Source of the DNA: Halorhabdus tiamatea SARL4B
GTDB lineage: Archaea > Halobacteriota > Halobacteria > Halobacteriales > Haloarculaceae
Length of the DNA: 64,000 nucleotides
Assembly (NCBI RefSeq): GCF_000470655.1
Contig: NC_021921.1
Location: 248,001-312,000, forward strand
Reading direction: 5' to 3'
A model generated the notes under the pieces. That model ran no database searches, was not told the DNA's origin, and worked only from the letters and a program-made list of their open reading frames with translations. The number at the start of each line of letters is the position of its first letter. Positions within the stretch are counted from its first letter, which is position 1. A program made the translations under genes and the position numbers. This document shows, piece after piece, positions 18,270 through 27,674 of the stretch.

Positions 18270-18986
18270 ATGATGTCAGTTGGTTTTGATTTCGGAGACC
18301 ACGTGGTGCTAATAACTGGTTCCGGCGGCGCACTCGGGAGTGCGACTGTCGAGGCGTTTCTCGACGCAGACGCGACGGTGTGTGCCGCCGACGTGATCGG
18401 GCCGGACGACGACAGCTATCTCCTCGACCCTGATCGAGAGTCGCTGTCAACCTATCGAGCCGATTTTACCGACGAACCAGCCGTCGAGGCGACCATCGAG
18501 GAGATCATCGCCGATCACGGCCGCCTCGACGCCCTGGTCAGCGTGGCAGGCACCTGGCAGGGCGGCCCTCCCGTGGCGGAGACGAGTGACGAGACGTTCG
18601 ATCTTCTCGCCGACGTGAACGTCCGGACGGCGTTTCTCGCTGCCAAGCACGCCCTCCCCCACCTGCAGGGGACCGGCGGCTCGATCGTGACCGTCTCCTC
18701 GAAGTCGTCACTGGAAGGCGGTGAAGGCGACGGCCTCTACCGCGCCTCGAAGGCCGCTGTTCGATTGCTCACCGAGTCAATCGCTGCCGAGAACGACGGG
18801 GTCGTCAGGGCGAATACGGTCATGCCGGGGGTGATCGACACGCCGGCCAACCGCGAGATGATGCCCGACGCCGATCACGGCGCGTGGGTCGATCCTGCCG
18901 ATATCGCGGACGTGATTCGGTTCCTCTGTAGCGAGGCGGCGTCGCCGGTCACCGGCGGCGCGATTCCGGTCGATAACGCCGGGTGA
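18270..18986 (+). CDS. Short-chain dehydrogenase/reductase
   Basis: The 238-residue SDR has the glycine motif ITGSGGALGSATVEAF and the active-site Tyr/Lys in GLYRASKAAVRLL. The first gene's NNAG is replaced by SVAG here. Two adjacent ATG codons (18270, 18273) make the exact start ambiguous by one residue. It is clearly diverged from the preceding SDR, so the pair is not a recent duplication. It may be cotranscribed with that gene. Substrate unknown. Confidence 0.88.
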   Translation: MMSVGFDFGDHVVLITGSGGALGSATVEAFLDADATVCAADVIGPDDDSYLLDPDRESLSTYRADFTDEPAVEATIEEIIADHGRLDALVSVAGTWQGGPPVAETSDETFDLLADVNVRTAFLAAKHALPHLQGTGGSIVTVSSKSSLEGGEGDGLYRASKAAVRLLTESIAAENDGVVRANTVMPGVIDTPANREMMPDADHGAWVDPADIADVIRFLCSEAASPVTGGAIPVDNAG

Positions 18987-19142
18987 TCGCGGCCACCGCC
19001 TGCTCGACTGTCGAGAGTACGCCCAGTTTCGGACGGTTGTACATTCTCTCCGCGATGGCTGTCCCGAAAGTAGACAGCTGTCCGAACAGCCCCGGCAAAT
19101 ATCGACGACTTAATTTGGAGGGGTATGGAAGGAACATGCCGT

Positions 19143-20387
19143 ATGAGCGCTGAAGGCGTCCGAGAAACGTGGTCGACTCGTATCGGGTTCATCCTGGCGG
19201 CGGTCGGCAGCGCCGTCGGGTTGGGTAACATCTGGCGGTTCCCCTTCCAGGTCGGACAGGAAGGCGGGGCCGCGTTCATGATCATGTACCTGGCGTTCGT
19301 CGTCCTGATCGGGTTCCCGGCGATGCTCGTCGAGTTCGTCGTCGGGCGGAAGACGGGATTGAACACGGTCGGGGCCATCCGGGAGTTCGCCGGGGGTGCC
19401 TGGAAGTACCTCGGGGGCCTGTTCGTGTTCATCGGCTTCGTCATCCTGTCGTACTACAGCGTCGTCGGCGGGTGGGTGATGCGGTACATCGTCGGGAGCG
19501 CCACCGGCGGATACGTCGGTCCCCCCGCAGCAGACGGAACGCCCCAGGCCGCCCAGTACTTCGGACAGATCGCGGTGGGCTGGGACGCCCTGTTCTTCCA
19601 CGCGCTGTTCATGCTCGTCGTCATCGCCATCGTGGCGCTGGGCGTCCAGCGCGGGATCGAACTGGGCGTGAAGATCATGGTCCCGGCGATCATCGCCATC
19701 TTCGCCGTGCTGGCCGTCTACGCCTTCACGCTCTCCGGGGCCGCCGAGGCCTACAGTTACTACCTCTCGCCCGACCTCGGATACCTCCTCGAGAACTGGC
19801 AGAGCATCGTCCCCGCCGCCGCGGGGCAGGGCTTCTTTACGCTCTCGCTCGGGATGGGCGTGATGATAACCTACGCGTCGTACCTCTCCGAGGACGAGAA
19901 CCTGGCGATCGACGGGGGGAGCATCGTCGTGTTCAACACCGGCATCTCGATCCTGACCGGACTGATCGTGTTCCCGATCCTGTTCTCGGCCGACGTCGAT
20001 CCGGGAGATCCCGGAGCGGGCGCGATCTTCGTCAGCGTCGCCGAGGCACTCGGCGGCATCCCGTTCGGTGAACTGGTCGGTGTCCTGTTCTTCGGGACCG
20101 TCGCGATCGCGGCGCTTTCCTCGGCGATCAGCCTGATCGAGGTCGTGGTGTCCTACGCTATCGACGAATTCGGCGTCGATCGTCTGACGGCGACGGCGAT
20201 CGTCGGCGCCGCGATCTTCGTGCTCGGTGCACCCGTCACGTACGACACCGTCATGGTCGACCTCTATGACATCCTCGCGGCGAAGATTCTGCTACTCTCC
20301 GGGGGGATCCTGCTGATCGTTCTCGTCGCCTGGCTGCACGCGGGCGAAGCCCTCGAGGAACTTGAGAAGGCATGCGTCTTTAGCTAA
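19143..20387 (+). pseudogene. Sodium-dependent (NSS/SNF) transporter, 3' end cut off by IS insertion
   Basis: The N-terminus has the NSS signature TWSTRIGFILAAVGSAVGLGN then IWRFPF (helix 1, the sodium and substrate site), followed by about ten more helices. The native gene reads to the Lys codon before 20370; the IS then adds ALA-CYS-VAL-PHE-SER and a TAA at 20385. The missing tail continues after the IS at 21774. About 50 residues including the final helix are lost. An ATG at 19125 in the same frame sits very close to a GGAGGGG run, so that start is an alternative. Natural 11-helix NSS transporters exist, so residual function cannot be excluded. Confidence 0.88.
20361..20370 (+). repeat. 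10-bp target duplication, left copy
   Basis: CTTGAGAAGG directly precedes the IS and is repeated exactly at 21774-21783 after it, which proves transposition into this site. Removing the IS and one copy restores the transporter frame. Confidence 0.93.
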
Positions 20388-21773
20388 GCGAAGAACCGCC
20401 TGACAGCAGCGGCTTATCGAGGTACCTTTGCAGGAGGATTGAGGAGGTTGCGAGTGTGCACAACGCTCCCTCCTCAGATCAGATTGAACGTCGGCTCACT
20501 ACCCTCTTTCCCTCTGCTGCGCTGGAAGATCACGCCGAGGCTGTCGGCGTGATCGAACGAGACGGAAAGCTCCAGATCCCGCCGCTCGTGTGGTCGTTTG
20601 CGTTCGGCTTCGCCACTGGCGAGAGCCGAACGCTCGCAGCCTTCCGTCGGAGCTACAACTCCACAGCTGACAAACCGCTGTCTCCCGGTGGGTACTACCA
20701 GCGATTGACGCCGACGTTGGCAGAGTATCTCCACGACCTCGTCGAGTACGGCCTCGACGAGGTCGCTGTCCCCCACACTGTGACCGACCAGTTCGACCGA
20801 TTCAGAGACGTGATGATTGCTGATGGGACGGTGTTGCGCCTGCACCAGTTCCTCTCCGATGAGTTCGAAGGACGCAACGAGGAGCAGGCTGGAGCACGGC
20901 TCCACCTGCTCCACAACCCGAGCGATCAGATGCTGGAACGATTCAGCATCACCGACGAGAAAGCCCACGACAGCACGGAGTTCAACACCGGCTCGTGGCT
21001 CGAACAGCGGCTGGTACTGTTCGATCAGGCGTATTTCAAATACCGGCGGTTCGCGTTGATCGACGAGAACGATGGCTACTTTGTGAGTCGGCTGAAACCC
21101 GACGCAAATCCGGTTGTAACGGACGAGTTACGGGAATGGCGTGGCGACGCCATTCCCTTGGAAGGAGAGAAGATCCACGATGTCGTTGAGGATCTCTACC
21201 GGAAATACATCGATGTGGAAGTCGAGGCTGAGTTCAAGCGCGGGCCGTACAACGGAACACGGTCGCTGGACTCCAAGCGGTTCCGCGTCGTCGGCGTCCG
21301 CGACGAGGACGCCGACGACTACCATCTGTACATCACGAATCTGCCGCGTGAGGAGTTTCTCCCGGAAGATTTAGCGACGATCTATCGGTGTCGGTGGGCT
21401 GTCGAGCGGTTGTTTCGGGAGCTCAAGACGCAATACGGACTGGATGAGTTCGACACAACGAAAGAGCACGTTGTGGAGATTCTGGTGTATGCGGCGTTGT
21501 TGTCGCTGTTAGTGAGTCGTGAGTTGCTGTCGCTGGTGACAGAGTGCGCCGATGATGAAGCTGTCTTCCCTCCAGGGCGTTGGGCGGCGACCTTCCGGTC
21601 GCACGCCCAACTCATTCTCAACGATTTGGGTGAATTCCTCGGCTACTCGCCACCTCCGCTGTTGGAACGGCTGATCGAAGATGCACAGAAAATCCATAGC
21701 CAACGACCGATACTACAGGAGACGCTCGCTACCGCTACACAACCGAGGACTGAGGCTTAGCTAAAGACGCATG
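20371..21773 (+). mobile_element. Complete IS4-family element, ISH8-like
   Basis: The element is 1403 bp, bounded by perfect 19-bp inverted repeats CATGCGTCTTTAGCTAAGC (20371-20389 and, inverted, 21755-21773). It is flanked by 10-bp direct repeats and contains one intact transposase. Length, the 10-bp target duplication and the ends fit the ISH8 subgroup of IS4, which is common in haloarchaea; naming is from memory. Identical repeats and intact coding suggest recent insertion. Confidence 0.93.
20456..21760 (+). CDS. IS4-family transposase (ISH8-like)
   Basis: The 434-residue DDE transposase starts at a GTG (MHNAPSSDQIERRL). Catalytic Asp residues lie in MIADGTVLRL and FALIDENDGYFVSRLK. The IS4 'Y-x2-R-x3-E-x6-K' motif is complete in YRCRWAVERLFRELK. 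The stop codon lies inside the right inverted repeat. The protein is full length with no frameshift, so the element is probably active. Confidence 0.93.
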   Translation: MHNAPSSDQIERRLTTLFPSAALEDHAEAVGVIERDGKLQIPPLVWSFAFGFATGESRTLAAFRRSYNSTADKPLSPGGYYQRLTPTLAEYLHDLVEYGLDEVAVPHTVTDQFDRFRDVMIADGTVLRLHQFLSDEFEGRNEEQAGARLHLLHNPSDQMLERFSITDEKAHDSTEFNTGSWLEQRLVLFDQAYFKYRRFALIDENDGYFVSRLKPDANPVVTDELREWRGDAIPLEGEKIHDVVEDLYRKYIDVEVEAEFKRGPYNGTRSLDSKRFRVVGVRDEDADDYHLYITNLPREEFLPEDLATIYRCRWAVERLFRELKTQYGLDEFDTTKEHVVEILVYAALLSLLVSRELLSLVTECADDEAVFPPGRWAATFRSHAQLILNDLGEFLGYSPPPLLERLIEDAQKIHSQRPILQETLATATQPRTEA

Positions 21774-21935
21774 CTTGAGAAGGGTGTGAGCAGACTGGGA
21801 TCGAACGGGACCGTCTGGCTCTGGGTCGTCCGTGTGCCAGTGTTGATCGTCCTGGTCGTCTCACTCGCCCTCGGTGTCATAGAGTACGCGGACTTCCTCA
21901 CGGGGGACTTCGCGGAGTTCCTGGGGAATCTATAA
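21774..21935 (+). pseudogene. Severed C-terminus of the NSS transporter
   Basis: In the frame of the upstream transporter, 53 codons run from the right target duplication to a TAA at 21933. They encode LEKGVSRLG, then the final hydrophobic helix (VWLWVVRVPVLIVLVVSLAL) and a tail ending TGDFAEFLGNL. It has no start codon of its own in a good context, so it is an orphan piece of the gene beginning at 19143. Confidence 0.88.
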
Positions 21936-21977
21936 ACTCGCTAGCATGCCTCTCTGAAGGAAATACGGCTGATCGGG

Positions 21978-22631
21978 TTATCGGACGTAGTACGGCCCGC
22001 CACCACCGGCGAGACGACCGAGATCCGCCTCGCGCCGGTAATCCTGTTCCTGGAGTTCGATGAGTGCGTCAGAAAGTTCCCTTCTGTCGTCTTCGCCCCA
22101 CGTCTCCGGATCGGCAATCGGCATCACGAGCCACCCGCTGCCGACGATCTCCGTGGCGTGGAGTGCCGCCATGTCGATGTCGTCGGTCGGTTCCGTCGTC
22201 ATGTTTTCGAGAACCCATCGCGTCGCGCGTTCGCCGACTGGTAACAGGACGTGAGCGGCGATTGCCCGGACCTCGGCCTCGATGAACGTCCCCTGACGGC
22301 GATAGTCGTCGTCCCCTGGACTCGACTCGGGCACACAGGGATGGAGATACGAGAGATACGTCGAATCGACCGTCGGTGGCGCGCCGGTCTTCCGGAGCAG
22401 TCCACCTCGAAGCAGCGCATCCTGCAGGCGATTTGCGCCGTCTGTTTCTGTGAACGGGACGCTGGTGGTGACGCCACCGTGGATCCCCGGGTGGTCGCCG
22501 ATCACCTGGAAGTCCGCTTCGACGTCACCGAACCCGGGAACGAATCGCTCACCGTCTGGATCGAAGCCGAACGGATTGAACTCGGCGTCCGAAACGTAGG
22601 TCACACCGCCTTCTCGGTACTTCGGTCGCAT
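21978..22631 (-). CDS. Uracil-DNA glycosylase superfamily protein
   Basis: The 217-residue protein has the N-terminal motif VIGDHPGIHGGVTTSVPFTE, the haloarchaeal version of the UDG active-site loop (GxxPG-x-G type). It also has a middle strand VLLPVGERATRWVLENM and the closing segment GSGWLVMPIADPETWG, where UDGs carry a His/Ser product-binding loop. It would remove uracil or related bases from DNA in base excision repair. The catalytic residue set differs from family 1 UDGs, so activity is inferred from family resemblance. DUF5784 lies 43 bp upstream. Confidence 0.7.
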   Translation of the reverse strand: MRPKYREGGVTYVSDAEFNPFGFDPDGERFVPGFGDVEADFQVIGDHPGIHGGVTTSVPFTETDGANRLQDALLRGGLLRKTGAPPTVDSTYLSYLHPCVPESSPGDDDYRRQGTFIEAEVRAIAAHVLLPVGERATRWVLENMTTEPTDDIDMAALHATEIVGSGWLVMPIADPETWGEDDRRELSDALIELQEQDYRREADLGRLAGGGGPYYVR

Positions 22632-22674
22632 GAACCTCCCGATTGCGGCCGGTAACGAACTGATCGAAAGCGAC

Positions 22675-23679
22675 TCAGACCACGTCGACGTACGCCGGCA
22701 GATCGACAGGCACAGACCCGAGCGTGTACGCCTCCGTGCTGTCCCCCGGTCGGACGCGAAACACGACAGCCGGCCGATGGCCGATCTCCGGGCGTTGTTC
22801 GCGGAGTCGCGACCACTCGCCGTCGTCGAACGACGAGCAGTCGACGAACAGTGTCACCCCACCGCCGTGATCGGCGAGTTGTCCACTCGTCTTGGTCGCG
22901 ACGGTCTCCTTGATCGCCGTGACGGCCGAGCCAGCCGAGCGCTCGGAGGGGGGCAGCGGCCGGGTCACTTCCACGAGTCGGCCCGTCTGGTCGTCGCCGT
23001 CGACGCGGAAGTCGATAGAGTGACCTGAGGAGACTTCGTTCTCGGGAGCGAGATCGTACCCGGCGTCGTCTAAGAGTTTGGCGACGGTGAACTCGCTCAT
23101 CGTCGCGCTCATCCGCGTGAGGTTAAGCGTCTCTGCGGTCCCGAGTTTCGCCGCCATCTCGTATCGGTCCGGAAAGACGCCACCCTCGAGCAACTCCTCG
23201 TAGTAGGAGAGGGCAGTGTCCCGATCGCAGTCCGGGAATCCGGCGGCGTGGTCCCTGAAGAACTCCCGGGAGGTGTGTCGGCCGTCCTTCGAGAGCAATA
23301 CGGGCAGGAAAAACCACGAGATGGTGGGGTACTCGGCGAGCCAGGGGGCCTCCTCGTGGAGTTGCGCCAGGAGTTCCCGCTCGGCCCACTCGGCCACGGC
23401 GTCGGGCACCTCCTCGAACGTGTACTTCTCGGTCTGCCAGAGCGCCCGCGGCGTCTCGGTGTTGCCCATCCAGTAGGCGACGTCGTCGGTCCAGGTGAAC
23501 AGCGCCACGTCGCCGTTGTCCATGTCGAAGCGACGGGCCTCGTACCCATCGGGCTGGCGAAACCAGGGGCGACCCATCGTCGCACCGATGGCCTGGTTCA
23601 GCGACTGATAGAGGGCGGATCGAACGCGGTCGGCGGTCCAGCGCTCGTTCGAACGCCGGAATCGAAGCGGCTTCGCCAC
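22675..23679 (-). CDS. DUF5784 family protein with nuclease-like C-terminal region
   Basis: This 334-residue soluble protein matches the haloarchaeal DUF5784 family (N-terminus MAKPLRFRRSNERW). The N-terminal two-thirds is Trp-rich and unassigned. Around residues 215-240 the pattern SGHSIDFRV...RLVEVTRP resembles the core of the restriction-endonuclease fold (Asp on one strand, Glu-x-Thr on the next), except that the usual Glu-x-Lys has Thr. A following helix and the strand VTLFVDCSSFDD fit that fold. Nuclease activity is a guess. It lies next to the UDG-like gene, so a DNA-repair role is conceivable. Confidence 0.75.
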   Translation of the reverse strand: MAKPLRFRRSNERWTADRVRSALYQSLNQAIGATMGRPWFRQPDGYEARRFDMDNGDVALFTWTDDVAYWMGNTETPRALWQTEKYTFEEVPDAVAEWAERELLAQLHEEAPWLAEYPTISWFFLPVLLSKDGRHTSREFFRDHAAGFPDCDRDTALSYYEELLEGGVFPDRYEMAAKLGTAETLNLTRMSATMSEFTVAKLLDDAGYDLAPENEVSSGHSIDFRVDGDDQTGRLVEVTRPLPPSERSAGSAVTAIKETVATKTSGQLADHGGGVTLFVDCSSFDDGEWSRLREQRPEIGHRPAVVFRVRPGDSTEAYTLGSVPVDLPAYVDVV

Positions 23680-23718
23680 GTAATTCGATACGTGAGTGAC
23701 TGGTTTACACCTTTGGTG

Positions 23719-24546
23719 TCAGTCGTGACGCTCGCCCACGACGGTGTCGACCAGCTCTTCGAGGTCTTTCTGGATCGACCCGTTCGAGGCGATGACCTCG
23801 CGGCTGCCGTCGCCCGCGAGCTGGTCCCGGAACGCGCCGCCAGCTTCCCGGAGGATGACTTCGCCGGCCGCGACGTCCCAGTCGTTGATCGAGAGCACGA
23901 CGTACCCGTCAGCGCTGCCGTCGGCGATCTGGCACATGTTCAAGGCGGAGCTTCCGGGCCGTCGAACCATACTCTCGCGTTCGAGGAGCGTCGTCGCGAC
24001 GGCGAGGTCCGACGCGAGCCAGGCGCGACTCCGCTCGCTGAGCCGGGCGAACACCATGCTGCCGGCCAGCGTGTCGTGTTCGGACACCGATATCGGCTCG
24101 CCCTCGAGCGTGTGATCGTCGCTCCGGTAGGCCCCTTCGCCTGCGGCAGCGTACCACGTCCGCCCGAGCGCGGTGTCGGGCGAGTGGACGACGCCGACGA
24201 CGCCTTCGCCGTCGATTCGAAGCCCGATCGAGATGCAGTAGTATGGGTACCCAGTCGCGAAGTTCGACGTGCCGTCGATCGGGTCGACGATCCACTCCCG
24301 GCCTTCGCCGGTGACACCCGTTTCGTTCTCCTCGCCGACGACGCGGTCGTCTGGGAAAGACTCGGCGATTACGTCGGTAATTCGCTGTTCGCACTCGCGA
24401 TCGACTGCGGTGACGAGATCGTTGGCGCTGCTTTTCGAATCAGTCTCCGCGTCGTTGCGGAAATCAGTTCCGGCGTGTTCGGCGGCGATCGATCCGGCCT
24501 CGCGGGCCGCCCGGAGGGCGACCTGCAGTTCCTCGGAGGCGTCCAT
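23719..24546 (-). CDS. Inositol monophosphatase family phosphatase
   Basis: The 275-residue metal-dependent phosphatase has all family motifs: EEN near residue 70, WIVDPIDGTSNF (about 88) and WDVAAGEVILREAGG (about 220), which together bind the Mg ions. Archaeal members act on inositol phosphates and often on fructose 1,6-bisphosphate, so a gluconeogenic role is possible. It stands alone, between DUF5784 and the flippase, all leftward. Confidence 0.92.
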   Translation of the reverse strand: MDASEELQVALRAAREAGSIAAEHAGTDFRNDAETDSKSSANDLVTAVDRECEQRITDVIAESFPDDRVVGEENETGVTGEGREWIVDPIDGTSNFATGYPYYCISIGLRIDGEGVVGVVHSPDTALGRTWYAAAGEGAYRSDDHTLEGEPISVSEHDTLAGSMVFARLSERSRAWLASDLAVATTLLERESMVRRPGSSALNMCQIADGSADGYVVLSINDWDVAAGEVILREAGGAFRDQLAGDGSREVIASNGSIQKDLEELVDTVVGERHD

Positions 24547-24643
24547 GGCCGGTGTTACTTCGGCGTGGGGTTAGCCTTGACGCTCTGTGTGTGAAAGCGG
24601 TCTGGAAGGGAACCGTCGTAACTCCTGGTCGTACTACCGTGTG

Positions 24644-26071
24644 TTACTCGGCGACGCCACGGGCGAGTGACTGCATCTCGGCGACGAATTTCCGGCGCAT
24701 CGAGGAATTCGCCAGCGTGAGCAGCGCGTAGACCACGACGCCAACGACGATGATGCCCAGCAACCGCGGGAGGGTGTCGATCGGGACAACCACTCCGATG
24801 GCGTGTACGACACCCGCCATCACAGCGGCCGCGGCAGTCAACCACCCGATCTCGAGCCACGGGAACTCGATCGTCACGAACTGCGAGAGGAAGTAGGCGT
24901 GCAGGACCGTGTTGAGCACGAACGACGAGGCCGTCGCGAGTGCTGCGCCGACGATACCGAACTCCAGGATGAGCACGACGTTCAACACGAGGTTGACGGT
25001 GATAGAGGCGACCGTCGCGTAGGCCGCCAGGTCCGGGCGATCGACTGCCTGTAGCGACCGGCCAAGGATCGTATGTACCGACTGGAGGAGTTTCTCGCCC
25101 ATCAGGACGATCAACACGAGCCACGCGACGGTGTACTCCGGCCCGAAGACGAGCCCCAGGATCTCCCGGGCGTAGACGAGCGTCAGGAAGAACGACGGAA
25201 TCACCAGCGCCATCGAGGGCGTGATCGTCTTCCGGATCATGTCCTCGATGCGCTCGTAGGCCTCTTCGGCGTCCCACCGGCTGGCCTGGGGAAACAGCGT
25301 CGTCGCGATCGAGCGACTTAACAGCATCACGACGAGTGTCACCCGCCAGGCGATCTCGTAGGCCCCGACGTCGGCCTGGGTCATGAGCAAGCCGATGATC
25401 GCGACGTCCATCCAGGAGTAGAAGTACCACCCGACCCGCGAGATCACACCCCACCGACCGTACTCGAACAGCGACTTGGCGTGCTCGAGTGAGACGCGCC
25501 CGAGTGGAATCGACACCCGGTACCAGCCCCAGACTAGCATCACACTCAGCCCGGCGAGCAAGCCGTAGATCAGCGCCTCGACGCCCATGCCCTGGCTGAC
25601 GAGCAGTCCGCTGACGCCGAACCAGACGACCCACCGGGTCACCCGGAGGATCGCCGTCTCGCCGACCCGGAGTTCGCCCCGGAGAACGATAGTCGACAGC
25701 CGCGAAACGTCCTGGATCACGATCGCGACGGCGAGAAAGACCGCGAACTCCGCGCCGATGTAGCCGTTGATGGCGTCCTGAAACAGGAGAATCAACCCGA
25801 CGACCAGCGCCATCGGCACGAGTTTGACGGCCAGGGCGCTCGTGAGGTACGTACTCTGGTCGCGCCCCTCGCTGATCCGCTTCTCGATGGCTCCCCGGAA
25901 GCCGAAGTCCGCGGGGATAGCGATCATCCCCAGGAGTGCCTGAAACAGGAAGAACATCCCCATCTCCGAGGCCCCCAGCGCCCGGGCGAACACCGCGATC
26001 CCGAGAAACCGGATCGTGGTCCGGCCGACGTTGCTCGCGAACAGTTTGAGACTCGAACGCGTAAAGTCCAT
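24644..26071 (-). CDS. Oligosaccharide/polysaccharide flippase (MOP superfamily)
   Basis: The 475-residue protein from the ATG at 26071 (MDFTRSSLKLFASNVGRT) has about fourteen transmembrane helices in two halves, the Wzx/MATE layout. The charged loop KRISEGRDQSTYLTSALAVK between helices 2 and 3 is typical of the group. An upstream start at 26167 would add a 32-residue Arg-rich leader and is rejected. It may flip lipid-linked glycans for N-glycosylation of surface proteins. No glycosyltransferase gene is adjacent, so the exact glycan is unknown. Confidence 0.88.
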   Translation of the reverse strand: MDFTRSSLKLFASNVGRTTIRFLGIAVFARALGASEMGMFFLFQALLGMIAIPADFGFRGAIEKRISEGRDQSTYLTSALAVKLVPMALVVGLILLFQDAINGYIGAEFAVFLAVAIVIQDVSRLSTIVLRGELRVGETAILRVTRWVVWFGVSGLLVSQGMGVEALIYGLLAGLSVMLVWGWYRVSIPLGRVSLEHAKSLFEYGRWGVISRVGWYFYSWMDVAIIGLLMTQADVGAYEIAWRVTLVVMLLSRSIATTLFPQASRWDAEEAYERIEDMIRKTITPSMALVIPSFFLTLVYAREILGLVFGPEYTVAWLVLIVLMGEKLLQSVHTILGRSLQAVDRPDLAAYATVASITVNLVLNVVLILEFGIVGAALATASSFVLNTVLHAYFLSQFVTIEFPWLEIGWLTAAAAVMAGVVHAIGVVVPIDTLPRLLGIIVVGVVVYALLTLANSSMRRKFVAEMQSLARGVAE

Positions 26072-26351
26072 CCTTACGCCCCCCGTGGGTCTTGCGGGCC
26101 GGTTGCCGGCCGCGATCGTGACGTCACGGAGCCATCGCGACGCCGGCCGCCGATTCGTTGCCCCCACGCAACGTTCCCCTGCGTCACGTGCGATTCCTCC
26201 GTGCAGATCCCCGACGCGTAAACAATATCACGAAAAGTCGTCGCCGTCTCGCCTTTCTATATCTTTCGAGACGCGACGGCGACTCCCGCCCGGACCGACT
26301 CAGTAGCGCTCGGACCGACACCTTCGACAAGCTGGCGTCCAAACAGCGGGT
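26072..26351. other. Divergent intergenic region
   Basis: The 280-bp gap between the flippase and the small DUF7111-like gene carries no supportable gene. An AT-rich CTTTCTATATCTTTC near 26252-26266 and AACAATATCACG near 26221 could be promoter elements. Confidence 0.5.
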
Positions 26352-26627
26352 ATGACCGCGAGCGAGCGCACCGAGGCGGGTATCGAGGCCACCTACGAGG
26401 AGACCGACGCCGAGCGGTTGCTGGTGTTCGACCGCGATGGACGGACGGCAGCCATCGCGCAGAACCGGGAGGGCTACGCCATGTTGAAGGTTCGACCGAC
26501 GCCCGACGGCGACGAACTCGAACGCTACTACGGGTTCGACATGGCACTCGATCACGCCGCGGAACTGCTCGGCGTCACTCCAGATCAGTTACCGATCCCT
26601 GCTTCAGCCGAGGATATGGGGATGTGA
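26352..26627 (+). CDS. Small DUF7111-like protein
   Basis: The 91-residue acidic protein reads MTASERTEAGIEATYEETDA, then a strand-rich part (LLVFDRDGRTAAIAQNREG, YAMLKVRPTP) and a helical C-terminus ending PASAEDMGM. This matches my memory of the haloarchaeal DUF7111 family, which has no known function. It is convergent with the alpha/beta hydrolase, with 28 bp between the stops. Confidence 0.65.
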   Translation: MTASERTEAGIEATYEETDAERLLVFDRDGRTAAIAQNREGYAMLKVRPTPDGDELERYYGFDMALDHAAELLGVTPDQLPIPASAEDMGM

Positions 26628-26655
26628 CCGCGAGAGAAGCACGCACCGAAACCAC

Positions 26656-27612
26656 TCAGGAAGTCGAGACGGGCGTCGAAGGGGCCTCGTCGAAGTCATC
26701 AGTGACTACGCCGACGAACGCCGCCGGATGTTCGACGTGTGGAAGGAGTTTCGCATCGTCGAAGACGATCAGGCGGGAGTCGGTCTTCTTCGCCAGCGCC
26801 CGACCGCCGGAAACCGGCGTGATGTCGGCGTCACGTCCCCAGACGAGCGTCACCGGGGCGTCGACGTCCGCGAGCGTCTCAGTCAGCTCGCTCGCAGGGT
26901 CGAGATAGCCGCTGACGAACGACGCCGGTGCGTAGCGTGCGCCGGGCTGATGGGCCGTCTTCCACTGATAGGAAAGCGTCTCGGCCGTCAGGTTGTCCAT
27001 GTCGGCGTAGCCGTGATCGCGGTGGAAGTACTTGATCCCGGACTTGCTGACCAGCAGGTTGAACAGTCCCGTCCCGAGAAGTGGCGTGCGAAACAGGCTC
27101 CGCAGCCACGACCGGGGGGAGTCGCTCATCGTCGAGTCCGTCGGCGCGATCAACACGAGCGAGTCGACGTCCGCCTCGGCCGCGGCGCTGGCCGCGTACG
27201 CACCTGACAGCGACGACGCGACGACCCGCGGTTCATCGACGAGGCCTCGAATCGCGTCCCGGAGGAACGTCTCGTACAGCGACGCCGAGTAAAGCAGCGG
27301 CGGGCGGTCGGACCGACCGAACCCGGGGAGGTCCGGGGCGATCACGTGGTACTCCCGAGAGAGGTCTTCGAACACTTCGGCGAACTCCCGGCTCGATGAC
27401 GCCGCCGAGAGGCCGTGGATCAGGAGGAGATCGGGGTCGTCAGGGTCGCCAGCTTCGGTGTAGGCGACGTCGAAGCCGCGCCACCGGTAGGTTCCGCTCG
27501 CGCCGACGAGTGGCGGTTCGAGGTCGCCAGCACGGGCCGTGAGAAGACGGTTGACGCCAGCAGTCACGCCGGCCGCACCCACAGCCGCCGTGAGGAGGTT
27601 CCGGAGCTTCAT
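26656..27612 (-). CDS. Alpha/beta hydrolase
   Basis: The 318-residue protein from the ATG at 27612 begins with a hydrophobic leader (MKLRNLLTAAVGAAGVTAGV) that may be a membrane anchor. The hydrolase fold follows with oxyanion motif LLIHGLSAASSS, nucleophile elbow VASSLSGAYAAS (the first Gly of GxSxG is replaced by Ser), an acidic residue in VWGRDADITP and the catalytic His in LLPHVEHPAAF. The substrate is unknown. An ATG at 27639 is a possible alternative start. Confidence 0.85.
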   Translation of the reverse strand: MKLRNLLTAAVGAAGVTAGVNRLLTARAGDLEPPLVGASGTYRWRGFDVAYTEAGDPDDPDLLLIHGLSAASSSREFAEVFEDLSREYHVIAPDLPGFGRSDRPPLLYSASLYETFLRDAIRGLVDEPRVVASSLSGAYAASAAAEADVDSLVLIAPTDSTMSDSPRSWLRSLFRTPLLGTGLFNLLVSKSGIKYFHRDHGYADMDNLTAETLSYQWKTAHQPGARYAPASFVSGYLDPASELTETLADVDAPVTLVWGRDADITPVSGGRALAKKTDSRLIVFDDAKLLPHVEHPAAFVGVVTDDFDEAPSTPVSTS

Positions 27613-27674
27613 ACCGCGTTCTACGGGCGTGGCCGGCATATAGGTGATGGACGGCGGCCCGAATCGCCAGCTCG

